From contig NC_086254.1 in assembly GCF_021018805.1 (NCBI RefSeq), forward strand, positions 3,459,001 to 3,523,000: a stretch of 64,000 nt of DNA, given 5' to 3'. This DNA comes from Prinia subflava. Taxonomy: Eukaryota > Chordata > Aves > Passeriformes > Cisticolidae. This document shows, piece by piece, positions 23,237 to 33,606 of the stretch; position 1 is the first letter of the stretch; each line of letters starts with the position of its first letter. Made by a program: the position numbers and the translations under genes. Under the pieces are notes generated by a model. It was not told the DNA's origin and searched no databases. It saw nothing but the letters and a program-made list of their open reading frames with translations.

Positions 23237-24401
23237 CTGCCCAGCGCCAGCGAGACTGCGAGTGGCGCCGGCCATCCCGGGCAAAAGCAGCTCCCTAGGG
23301 GGGAACACAGAGGGGCATGGGGGTACAGGGAACACAGAGGGGCATGGGGACACACGGAACACAGGGGGACATGGGGACACCGGGAACACAGAGGGGCATG
23401 GGGGCACGGGGAACACAGGGGGACATGGGGGCACGGGGACACGGGGAACACGGGGGGACATGGGGTCACAGAGAACACAGGGGGACATGGGGTCACAGAG
23501 AACACAGGGGGACATAGGGGCACGGGGAACACAGGGGGACATGGGGACACCGGGAACAGAGAGGGGCATGGGGGTCACAGGGAACACAGGGGGGACAGAG
23601 GCCGGGCACCGCTTCCCAGTGTCCCCATTCCCATAGAGCCACGACATGTCCCAGGGGCTGGACCTGAGCACAGAGGAGTGTTTGTGCTGCGATGGGAGGA
23701 AGGACACTGTGGGTGTGTGGAAAAATTCACAACGCCAAAAGTTTATGCCCAAAAAGGAGACTGAGGAGTCCTGTAACTTTATTCAAATAAAGTAAAAGGA
23801 CATGTGGCAGGACTCTCAAATTTTTGGGGGCCACAGCCCACTTTTAATCCTCATTTCCCAGATGCATTACCCTCTGCCTTTCCTCACTGTCTGAGGTACT
23901 CCTACAGAGTTCCCAAATCGCCTCCTCTGTGTTCCACTCGCTATGCGCCCTCCCCCTCCCAGCTTTTCTTTTTCTTTATATATCAAAGCACTATTCAAAT
24001 TAAATGTTCATTTGTTTTCTCTGAATTCAACAATTTAATACAGCCTTGTCTGAGGTAAAGTCAGTGTCAATTAGTAACACCTTCCAGAACTGATAATTAC
24101 TTCCATTACTTCCCTATCTCTAAATTGCTGGGTCTGTCTACAAGCAGATTCACACAGTCTGTTTGTAAAGATTCATGCATCTTATACCTTTCCTAGGGAT
24201 GCTCCTCACAGCGTTGTTTGGCTATAAAACCTCGCTGAAAGCATTGCAAATCGTGCAAAAGTGGCTGTTATGTAACAGTGGAACCTTGAGAACTCAACGA
24301 CGAAAGGCAGCCCAAGGCAGGTGTAGGGCTCTGTGGCTGCCTGAAGTGGAATGCATTTATCCCTGGCTGATAAACGCTTATATCATTTTGAGGCACGCAG
24401 G
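23237..24401. other. Palindrome spacer
   Basis: Unique centre of the inverted duplication. The left part is a G-rich minisatellite. The right part, from about 23,750, is AT-rich with no exon or known element recognised. Confidence 0.85.
23304..23602 (+). repeat. 27-bp G-rich minisatellite, ~11 units
   Basis: Units of the type 'aacacagggggacatggggacac' with variants gaggggcatgg, tcacagag and gcacggg. The 27-nt period is a multiple of three, which explains the repetitive open frames here. Runs of four to six G on the plus strand could form G-quadruplexes. Confidence 0.95.
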
Positions 24402-24990
24402 TTCAGCCGCAGGCTGCGGGACACCCGGGGGTGCCTGGCTGGAAAGCAGCTCTGCAGAGCGGGGCTGAGAGGGAGCTCAGCGCTGCCAGCCCTGAGGGAG
24501 GAAACCCGCTGGGCCGGGCCCTAGTGCTGCCCCTGGAGAAAGGAAGAGGAGCAGGGAGCTGAGGAAGGGTCTTGGAATGACCTCGCGGTGCAGAGACTCA
24601 GGGACAGCTGCACTTGGGGGAGGGCTGGGGGTCTGGGCCAGCCGTCGGGCACGGCTCCAGCGGCTCCTGAGCCGGTGTCAGGGCTGCCTGCCGGCATTTC
24701 AGGCGGCAGCCGAGAGCGGCAGCGCCGGGCAGGCACCTCGGGGATGTGGCCGTGGCTTGGCAGCCCGGCAGGGCGCGGCCTGTGCAGAGCTGTCCCCGGT
24801 TCCACAGCGGCCCCGCAGCCTCAGCGCGGCCCTGCAGGCACCGCGGGCCCGCAGCAGCGTCAGGGCCTGGCCCGGGCGCAGGGATGTGCTCGGGCTGGGG
24901 GCAGAGGCACAGCAGCGGGGAAGGAGCGCAAGGAGCAAGAGGGAGCGCGGGGAAGAGAGAGGCTGGTGAGGCAAGGCTATGCTTGTAATG
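24402..24990. other. GC-rich inner arm segment (right)
   Basis: Mirror of 22,640-23,236, with the same CpG-rich sequence near identity. No exon is supported. Confidence 0.6.
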
Positions 24991-24998
24991 CTAAGGTT

Positions 24999-25004
24999 TT
25001 TATT
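24999..25004 (-). terminator. Polyadenylation signal AATAAA (copy B)
   Basis: Reads AATAAA on the minus strand, 42 nt past the copy B stop codon, in the same position as in copy A. Confidence 0.85.
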
Positions 25005-25045
25005 AACTGAATACAACTATGAATTGGTGTTTGTGATGGCCGTTG

Positions 25046-28000
25046 TCACAGGCTTTTCTCAGTGCTGACTGGATGTCCCGGGTGGAGCAGTGGGCGCTGA
25101 GTCCTGGGTGGGAGCTGTTGATGTCCGGCGGGGCTGCAGTGGCTGGGCAAGCCCTGGTGCTCAGGAGATGCGTCGGGGGGCTGTGCCCGGCTGGTGATCC
25201 TGGGAGGCAGCAGGGCCTGGGGGTGGAGGGGAAGGGTGAGCCCCGACTTCCCAGGGGCAGCCTCTGGCTGGAACAACTCTGCCAGGCCAGAATGGAGCCA
25301 GCAGGAGTGCCACATGCCTGGCCAGAGACTCCCAGGGACCCAGTGCTGTCCCCACCCAGCAGCACTCAAGCTCTTGTCCCCCACACTGGCCATGGCCATT
25401 GCCCCCTCTTGCTCCAGCTCCAAGCCCAGTTTCTCCAAGCCCATGTGCCAGTCATCCTGCTCCATTCTGCTTCTGCCCCTTTATTCGTTCCCCAGATGCA
25501 AAATACCCATGCCACATTGCCCAGCTCTGCCCACAGAGCCTGACTCATCCCCCAGCCTGTACCCAGGAGACAATCAGTCCCCTCTCCTCCTTTACCAGCA
25601 TGCCATGACAGGGTCATACCTGACTCATCTTGTGTACTGATCACCACAGGAGGCTGGTCATTTTGACCCCTTGAGATCTGTCCACTACTGTCCAGCAGCT
25701 GAGTCACTTTGGGCTGAGGAGAAGAGAGCAGCTGGCTGCAATATAGGGCCCAATTCGGCATTCCCCAGTAATCCTCCCAACCCAGCTCGGCCTGGGGGCT
25801 GAATGCACAGATTCCGCCTGGATACTCAGCAGTGCCATCAAACCTCAGTTGTGCTTCTGTGTTGCCACCTTCATCATCATTACCTTGCTGGGGAGTATCA
25901 GGAGACCCTGGAGGTCTGCACTTGTATGTGATGAAGCACTGATGTGCTGCAGTGTGGAGCTGCTGCTCTGGTGGTCCCCAGAGCTCTGTGGCACACGGGA
26001 CACACTGCCATGGACCACGGGTCTCCTGTGGGATGGGGCAGAGGGTGCTCAGTGCCCAGCCCTGGGGCATCTCTGGCTTCACCCTGCTGTGCCAGGGAGG
26101 GCACTGGTGCTGTGCCTGCAGGGGCATGACCCTCCCAGCTCCTGTCCACGTGCTGCAGGAGACCCAAGCCCATGCCACCAGGCTGGATGTGCTGGCTTTT
26201 CCCCACGGCCAGGAGTGCTGGCCATGGCCATGGCAGGTGCGTGTGCACAGGACTCCAGCTGGCAGGAGCTGGGCTGTGCCAGCTGCAGGGCTTGGTTTTG
26301 GGAACTCTTTGACAGGAGGCAAACACCTCCCCACCAAGGCTGAGCTCAGAATGAAATCAGACACAGCTCAGCAGAAGTGCTTTCAGCAACTTTGGGACAG
26401 AGACATGGGCCAGACAGGGCAGTGCAAGGCAGGGGCTGCAAAACCCCCGAGACATGGGGCAAGCACTGGCCCTCCAGAGGTGCCCTCTGCTCTCCAGTGT
26501 CCTCTGCCCCAGCCCAGGGAGGAGCCCTGGCAGGGCTCCCCTGCGCCCTGGGAGCCAAGACTGTGTCCTCCAAGCCCCTACCTTTGGCTGTGCTGCGGAT
26601 CCTTGCTGGGGGGCATTGGCTGCAAATATGGGAGTGTCTCGGGGTATCTGTGGAGGGCAGGAGTCACAGGTGTGTGACAGGGGACAAACAACCTGTTCCT
26701 GTTGGAGGCAGCAGCCCCAAACCCATGGGATTGTACCCAAGGGCATCCCGGTGCCTGTAGCCCTTGGGATGAGTCCCCAGAGCCCCTGCAGATGGGCAGG
26801 GCTGCAGAGGGGGCTGCCCACATCAGAGCCTCCCAAGCAGTCACTGTCACCCCTGTGGCCAGCACAGAGGGTCACTGGTGACACCCATGTCCCCCAGCAC
26901 AGCCCCAGAGCCCCCCGGTGCACTGGTGCTACTCACGGGCCAGGAACGTGCATGGTGAGCATGCGGTCACAGGACAGGCAGGAGAAGGGCACTGGCAGCT
27001 GCCTGAGGAGGGCGAGAGGAGAGGGCTGGGTGAGCTCCTGGGCCCACAGCCCTGCCCGCACACAGGCAGCAACTGGCTGGCACAGGCGGGGCCTGGCACG
27101 TCAGTGCACAGAGTCACGGCGTTTGCAGGCTGAACCTGGGCTCTGGAGCCTCTTTGTCCCCATCCCCAAGCTGCTGGCTGGTGCCAGGTGAAGGGCACAG
27201 GCACCCAGGGCACCATCCCAGCCAGACCTTGCACTGTGTCAGCCCCTGTGTGGCCCCAAAGTCCCCCGTGTGCCTGGCCAGGCGGGCAGGGCACGGGCCA
27301 GCTGTGGGACACTGCGTGTCACAGCCCTGCCTGGCAGGAGGAGTTGCCATCTCCCAGGCTGGCTTCTGGGAGCCTTTGCACCACATGAGCGTTTTGTTTT
27401 GGGAGGGCTCCATGGTGCAGGTTTGCCCTCCTGGTGCCTCCTTTGCTGTGTGGAACCTGCTGCTGGTGGAAGGAGAAGGTGCAGCTGCTTCATCAACATC
27501 CCCATGGAAGCAGCTGAATCAGTCCCGTGGCAGGGGAGTGCAAGGGCAGTGTCTGGGACAGGTGGAGGGAACGGGACCATGGCTGTCCCCAAAGCCATCA
27601 GCATCTCCAGCATACTCACTTCTTAATCCCAGCACCAGTGTCACTCAGCAACCTCTTCTCTAAATTCTCAAGGTTTCTGTTCCACAATTCTTCCAGACGC
27701 TTTCGGAAAATCTTCAGTTCCTGTCGATCCAGCTGTGAAAGGAGCACAGCCTCAGCCAGGTGCCCCAGGATGTGACACGGAGGTCTCCAGGGTCAAGCCT
27801 GGAGGGGGATCCTCAGAGCGATGCTGCCTCAGGCTGTCCAGTCCCCCAGGTGCCAGTTTCTGATGCTGGGGCTTGAGGTACCCCTCACCTTCTCATCCAT
27901 TGCATCGCTGAAATGCTGATGCATCTTCTTCCACTGCTCCTTCTGCTCTGAAATCAGATTCTGCAACTCCTGCATCCTCTCATCCACCTGTTCCATGTCC

Positions 28001-30593
28001 TCTTCAAACTGGCTGCAATCAACTTTGTTGCCCAAGGCATCTTTGTCTGCCTTCTAGCAGAGAGGAACAGCAGGAGAGTGGTGAGGAAAAGGATGAGGAA
28101 GGACAGGCAGGGCCAGCACGTGTGAGGGGCAGAGGGAGAAGGGCTTCCTCCAGACCATCGTGCCCCTCTCAGGGTGCTGTGGCCCCTCTTGCCCCATCAC
28201 CCCGGTGAGGTTTGTCTCAGCATCTGAAGGGTGAGGGGCCTCACGTGCTCAGGAAATCCTCCCTCCCCTAGGCCAGTTCTGCCACCCAGCCCCCAAGGGA
28301 CAAAGGGCATTTGTCACCCTGCCCAGGAACCCCTGGAAGGGGATCAGAGGCCCCTGGAGACTGTACCAGCTCCATTGCTGCCCACATGTCCTGCTCATCT
28401 GCTTTCTCCTTCTGCAGCTTCTCCACAGACTGGAACAGCATCTGTCAGCACAGAAAGGAAGCAATGACACCACAGCAAGGATGGAGCAGCCTCCTGGGGC
28501 ACACCCAAGGAGCAGGGACGGCAGAGAGACAGATTCCTTGTGGTCCCCTGTCTGGAGTCTTTGTGGGGCATGCTCTGACTCCAAAGGGGTTTCAGCCACA
28601 CACCTCGATTGCTCTCTGCTTTTGTTGAGAGTCCTTCTGGAGGCTCCCTGAGGCAAATTGGAGTTTCTCATAGTCCTTTTGCATCTGCAAAAACTTGGCT
28701 TCCATTTGCTTGCTCAGCTCCTGATCCTGTTCCAGAGGTAGAAGAACATAAATTGTTGACTAAAGGGGTCTGTGTGTGCCACAGGGACACATCCACATTA
28801 CTGAGCCAGTGGCCACAACAGGATGTTTGCATCACGATGTTAATTTCTGTCCTTGCTGCTGACTGCTCCAGGCCAGTCTGGAGCAGTTTGGGTCTGCCCC
28901 ACATTATAGCAAACACAGCACAGAATGAGGACGAGGTGTGGACCTCCAACAGGACCAAGCCAGGAAGTGGTGGGAGTGCTTCCCCAGGACCTCACCTGCT
29001 CATTCAGCTGGTTGGCTGTGTCAGTCACCATCTGCTCCAGCATGGTATGCCTTATCTTCTGCTGCTCTTCCATCTTCTTCAGATCACTCTTTGTCTGCTG
29101 CAGCACAGCCCTGGCCAGCGAGATGGGGGCAAGGGCAGGGTTATCCCTGCAGGGCTGCTCGGGCACTGTCCCGTGCCTGCAAACCAGGATGCTCCCAGAC
29201 CCCCAGGTGCCCTTGCAGCCCCCCAGGGTATGAAACCCACTTCTGTCCTCTTACTCAATTTGCTGAGAGATCTCCTTGCTGGTCTCCTCTTTCCACTTGG
29301 TTGCATCCTCCCTCAGCTTTTTAAGGTCCTCCTGCAGCGTCTTCATCTGGGAAGGTCAGTGACAGTAGAGTCAGGGCATGGGGACATCATGTTGTCCCAG
29401 CATGGAGACCCTTCAGCTGCAGATCCAGGGCCCCCCACCCATTCTGGACACCCTGACCCCAAACCAGTGGTCTTGGAGTCACACTGAAGTTCCCCATGAG
29501 AACCCAACGATGACACAATCCAACAGCTCACTAAGGCAAGGGCATTCTTTATCTTCTTTATCTCTGCTTCCGTTTGGTCTTGTGCCATCTTTAGCCTGTC
29601 AATCTCCTCACGGAGTTCCCGCATGAGATTCATGTCCTAGGAGAGAGGAGTGGTGGCAGTGAGACCCTGGGGAGGGTCAGTGGGGACCTGCAAGGCCTTG
29701 AGCCCTGCTGTGGTGTGCAGAGCACTGGGGGAAGCTGAGGGCCGGGCTCAGGCAGGCTGGCAGGGCCCTGCAGGCAGCGCTGCCCGTGCGTCCAGCAGGG
29801 ATGAGGGTGCTGAGGCTGCAGCCAGCAGAGCCGGGGGTGCTGGCTGCTGTCAGACCCACGGCCTGCTCCCAGCAGCAGCTCACCTCATCCCGCGACTCTG
29901 TGACCTTCTGCATGTTCTCTGCCAGCTGACGGTGGCCTATCTTTAACTTTTCCATCTCCTGGAGTTGCTTGGCAACAGCTGCAGTCTAGGAGGAAATGAT
30001 GTCTGAGACAAGTCTCTGGAGAGTGTGTGTGAGGAGCAGGACCTTCAGAACCACAGTGGTCTGCACAGACCTGTTCCTGCTTGAACACCTTCAGATCCTC
30101 TGACATGCGGGACATTTCTGACTTTATCCCATCAATCTCCTTATTAAGCATCTGTGAAACAGTCCGAGAAACAGGGATATCAGAGGTGATGGCCAGGGCA
30201 GCAACACCCCAAAGAGCCCCACCCTGGCACGGGCAGCCCATGGCACAGCCGGGTCACTGCAGTGAGGGCAGTGCCAGGCCCTGCTGTGTGAGGAAGCAGG
30301 GAGGGGCTGTCTGGTGGGGGAGCACCCAGAGGGCTGAGAAGGGCCTCTACCTTCTTATAGGCATCTATCTCCTTCTTCATCTGTTCCGTGTCAGCAGCCA
30401 CATCAGCGAGTGAGGGGCCGCTGAGGTGTCCCGGCCACGGCTCCTCGGTGGTCAGGTACTGCACGTCCAGGTGCTCCAGCACGGCCTGCAGCAGCTTCCG
30501 CAGGGCTGCAAAATGGACAGTCCCCATCTTGGGCATCCCAATGGAGACATCCAGGAGCTGGGAGAGGCTGAGTGTGTCCAGGGACACTGCCAT
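25046..30593 (-). CDS. QRICH2/C16orf96-like DUF4795 coiled-coil protein, copy B
   Basis: Fifteen exons: 30593-30351, 30151-30071, 29985-29884, 29636-29532, 29346-29255, 29110-28996, 28726-28604, 28441-28367, 28053-27889, 27732-27620, 27002-26937, 26647-26582, 26025-25884, 25713-25620, 25317-25046. They give 617 codons plus stop with no frame break. The N-terminal fold and the CLSCD signature (C413/C416) are kept. Differences from A: exon 1 is four codons shorter; exon 3 has 34 codons instead of 16 (starts TAAVAKQLQEMEKLKIG); exon 7, with polyglutamate and CTGC, is gone, and because that exon is 207 nt in phase 0 the frame survives; exons 8-11 and the end of exon 14 are strongly diverged although neighbouring introns are nearly unchanged. 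The same sperm-flagellum role is inferred. Confidence 0.83.
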
Positions 30594-30816
30594 GTCTGCA
30601 CACACTCTGTCCCTGCTTGGTCACAAGCCTTCTTGCCCACTTGGGTCTGTCAGGGATGAGCAAAAGGGGTGATAAAAGGGATGAACAAAAGCAATGGTAG
30701 AAGCAATGGGCAAAAGCAATGATGAAAAGGATGAGTAGCCAGCAGGCTCCTTCCTCCTTCCTCATCCCTTGCAGGACTGGAGCCTGTGCTGCTCATGCCC
30801 CTCATCATCAACTCCC

Positions 30817-30829
30817 GTTGCCAGGCAAC
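30817..30829. promoter_or_regulatory. X-box (RFX-type) palindrome upstream of copy B
   Basis: GTTGCCAGGCAAC is a perfect X-box, 224 bp upstream of the copy B ATG. The spacing is the same as in copy A. Confidence 0.7.
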
Positions 30830-30999
30830 GCCCCCCACTCCATTCCTGGGAGCCATGGGGTGCCAGGCCCATAAAGTGATGGGTGAATGGAGTCATGAAC
30901 AGGCTTAGGCTGGAAGGCACCTGAAAGATCATCTGGTTTCACATCCTGGGTGGTTGGTGTGGGTTTTGGATTCCCAATTCTGGACTATGAGTAAGACCT

Positions 31000-32269
31000 T
31001 TATACGGGGCCCTGAGAAAGCCCACGGAGGAGCTACAGCAAGGAGGTGCTACAGTGGACTCCAGAATGCCAGAGGCTTTCAGAGACTCTGAGAGAGCTCT
31101 AGTGTCAGGCCTGCACAGGGGTTACCTGACTTGACCAAAGCTTCTGAGCTGTTTGTTCAGGAACACTGACACCTTGCACGATGGGTATTAGCTCAGAGGC
31201 TGGGGACATGGAAAATGGCCATAGGATATTTTTCCAAAAACTGGACAATGTAAGTTAAGGGATGTTCTGGCTGCCTTGGACTTGTAGCAGCAACTGTCCT
31301 TTTAATACAGAAGGCCCAGAATGGACCATGGGCCAGAAAATAACTGTTTATGTTCCACCTATGGTTATCTCTGTTCTGGGACAAAAACGAGGCCACTGGT
31401 TAGCCCCAAGTCGAATGCTAAAGTATCAAGTTGTCCTGTTGGATCAGGATGATGTGGAACTGAAAACAACCCCTTTGCCTTGCAGCCAGCCCTGTTCCTG
31501 GAATCTGTACCAGGAAGTCAAGAAGCCTCACAACATGACTGTCTGCTAACTATGGAGCAGCTTCACTCCAGCAGAGAAGATTCTCTGCTAGAAGATCTGG
31601 ACTGGGAATTGTTCACAGATGGCAGCAATGTTGTGAGCAAAGCAGAAATTTGGGTGTTCAGTAGGGCCCAGTCAAAGCTATCCCATCACCTCTTAGCACC
31701 TCTGCACACAGGGCTGAGCTCCTCACTGTGTGGCAGCCTGGAATTGTCTCAGGGGAGGAAGGGGAACATCTGGGCTAATTCCAAATGTGCATTCGGAGCA
31801 GTACATGCCCATGGGGCTCTCTGGAACAAAGGAGGGCTCCTTTCAGCACAAGCATCACCTGCCAAAGGTGGAGACATTATCAGACAACAACTAGAAAGTG
31901 TTCAGTTACCAGCCAAAGGGGCTCTCATGGATTGTAAAGCTCATCCATCTGGAAATGCATCAATTAATGTAGGAAACCAACTGGCAGATAAAGCTGCTAA
32001 AGAGGCGGCAGAGAAAAGCATCCTAATAGTTGCTGCACCAAAATGTGTGACCTTTCAAATGCAGCCCCAGAATACCAAGCTCAAGATAAAAGCCTGGTGA
32101 AATCGAATGGATCTGGATTTAAAATATGGTAAGTTTTGCCAAAAAGTTTTATTAAGTAGTTTAACAGTAATTATTGCATTTTAGTGTTTTAGGTCTTTCT
32201 AGATAGTCAATGATTTAAGTGGAAGTAATCCTCAAAGAAATAATGAGGATTACTTTCAAAGGGGGGAAT
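31000..32269 (+). mobile_element. Degraded gammaretrovirus-like ERV pol fragment
   Basis: Old endogenous retrovirus remnant. From about 31,180 to 31,480 the sequence matches the end of reverse transcriptase/connection region of gammaretroviral pol, broken by a stop and a frame change. An open frame at 31,480-32,100 covers the RNase H domain, ending at TGA. The first catalytic Asp motif (FTDGS) is visible, but the second, expected in the 'DSK' motif, reads ANSK, so an active-site Asp is lost. No integrase or envelope coding follows; the sequence runs to a polypurine tract within 170 bp, indicating an internal deletion. It lies between copies B and C and is not expected to be functional. Confidence 0.8.
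32258..32268 (+). other. ERV polypurine tract
   Basis: 'aaaggggggaa' is immediately followed by 'ttgttggaaattat', the usual layout of a retroviral PPT next to the 3' LTR start (TG). Confidence 0.6.
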
Positions 32270-33080
32270 TGTTGGAAATTATATAACTTCCCTAATTCAC
32301 TATTCCAATTATTTGTTTTCCTTAACTCTTTTAATAATTGCTTTAATGAATCATAAGCAGTAGAGTTTTCTACTGGAGCTTGTAGCAAGGTTTTCCACAA
32401 ACTGCTGTTAGTGGAACACGTTTGGGAAAATCATCGAAGCTTTTAAGGTTTGCTAAACCAACCTTGATGTGCTTCAATGACCAAAGCCTGGCTCTGGTAG
32501 AGAATTTGTTCTGAGAACTGGACACCAGGAATGCAGAATTTGTGGACTATGAGGACAAGTTGTGGAAACCAGAGATAAGGAAGAAAATGACAAAGAGAAT
32601 TCAGCTTTTAGTGTGGGAAAAATAAAAAAAAAATTAGTGGAGAAAAAAGAAAAATAATAAAAGACTGAAAAGTAGACTTAATTAACACGGTTATCAAAAA
32701 AGAGTAAGAAACAAACAGTTTAGTTCTATTATTAGGGATTAGGCGTTCTTTATTGCAATACCAGATGTATGGGGAATTGCTGCACGTGGTGCAAATGCTG
32801 CATACAGGGAAAGCCCCTGTTTAAATACTGTATTCTACATCATATTCATAACTTTTCTCAGAAGAAACATACATTTGATAGCAATTGCCCCAAAGGAATT
32901 AACATACATTCCCTCCCCTTAGCACATGCATTCTTCTGCCCTGGGAGTCTCTTTGGCAGTCCTGGGTGGTTGGTGAACCCAGAGTCATATCTGACCACCT
33001 GGTGAATGTTGCTTCTTTGCAAATATACAGCTAAACTAATTATTTGATTTGCAAACCCTTAGATCAATGGACTGTAGCTT
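32270..33080 (+). mobile_element. Possible 3' LTR and flanking ERV debris
   Basis: Starts 'tgttggaaattatataac' just after the PPT. The downstream AT-rich sequence has no clear LTR end or matching 5' LTR in the window. No gene was recognised in 32.3-33.5 kb. Confidence 0.35.
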
Positions 33081-33084
33081 TACT

Positions 33085-33250
33085 CCCTTCCTTGGTAAAT
33101 GTTTCTCCTGCTTTTGATGGTGTGGTTCCATACACCAATGACTTGGCAAAATGAGCATAGGATGAGCTCGCCAGGAGCAAGCAATTCTTTATTTGGCAAC
33201 AGCATGAGAACTGAGAAATCAATAAGAAATGCAGGGTAGAATATTAAGTA
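33085..33250 (-). mobile_element. LTR-like fragment
   Basis: On the minus strand it reads 'gttgccaaataaagaattgcttgctcctgg', a polyadenylation signal followed by a U5-like stretch as in retroviral LTRs. Boundaries are unclear. Confidence 0.25.
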
Positions 33251-33486
33251 ATTAAGAGAATAATGTAATTTATAGGCTTTGAGCATTAATTTCCTTGCTA
33301 AAAATACATAGTGAAAAGTTTAGAAAGTGGGTGTGCATGCTGAGTGGAGCTATTCCCATGCCTCCCGGAGCTGGAAATAAAGAAATGCCTGATCCCTAGT
33401 ACTGAAAATAGTGTAAGACAGTTGATTTATCCCAATGTTTTCAGTGACAGTGGGAAAAGACTCTACCTGTATTTTTAAATTTTTTT

Positions 33487-33492
33487 TTTAAT
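33487..33492 (-). terminator. Variant polyadenylation signal ATTAAA (copy C)
   Basis: At the place where copies A and B have AATAAA, copy C reads 'ttaattaaaaaaaaa', giving ATTAAA. Confidence 0.5.
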
Positions 33493-33606
33493 TAACTTAA
33501 TGAAACAAACAAGTGATTTGTCTGACAGCCATTGTCACAGACTCTTCTCTGCTGAGAAGACGTCCCTGGTGGAGCATCCAGTCCTGTCCAGCTGCTTGAG
33601 GGCTGT

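Larger units (their letters stand above)
24402..30915 (-). repeat. Palindrome right arm (copy B)
   Basis: Reverse complement of 16,530-23,236, with the B paralogue replacing A. Its outer end lies at the short CR1 tail around 30,900-30,945. Exon 7 and its flanks are deleted relative to A, and exon 3 is of different length. Confidence 0.95.

Noticed and set aside
23213..23764. Open frame with 'EHRGTWGH' repeats
   Set aside because: It results from the 27-bp minisatellite having a period divisible by three. It is non-coding spacer.
25366..26364. 332-codon minus-strand open frame
   Set aside because: It runs through copy B exons 14 and 15 and the introns between and around them. The splice-based model explains the coding parts, and the rest equals intron of copies A and C.
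26454..27191. Long GC-rich open frames on the strand opposite copy B (also 34,208-35,110 and 20,591-21,271)
   Set aside because: They are shadows of intron 11-13 sequence repeated in all three copies, with no coding signature.
16530..30915. Palindrome as pure assembly artefact (haplotype mirrored)
   Set aside because: Copies A and B differ systematically in exon sequence, exon 3 length and exon 7 presence, which a mirrored assembly would not create. Long reads would still be the proof.
31480..32100. Open frame as a possibly active retroviral enzyme
   Set aside because: A catalytic Asp is replaced, upstream pol has a stop and frame break, and integrase and envelope are absent. It is annotated only as a dead ERV fragment.
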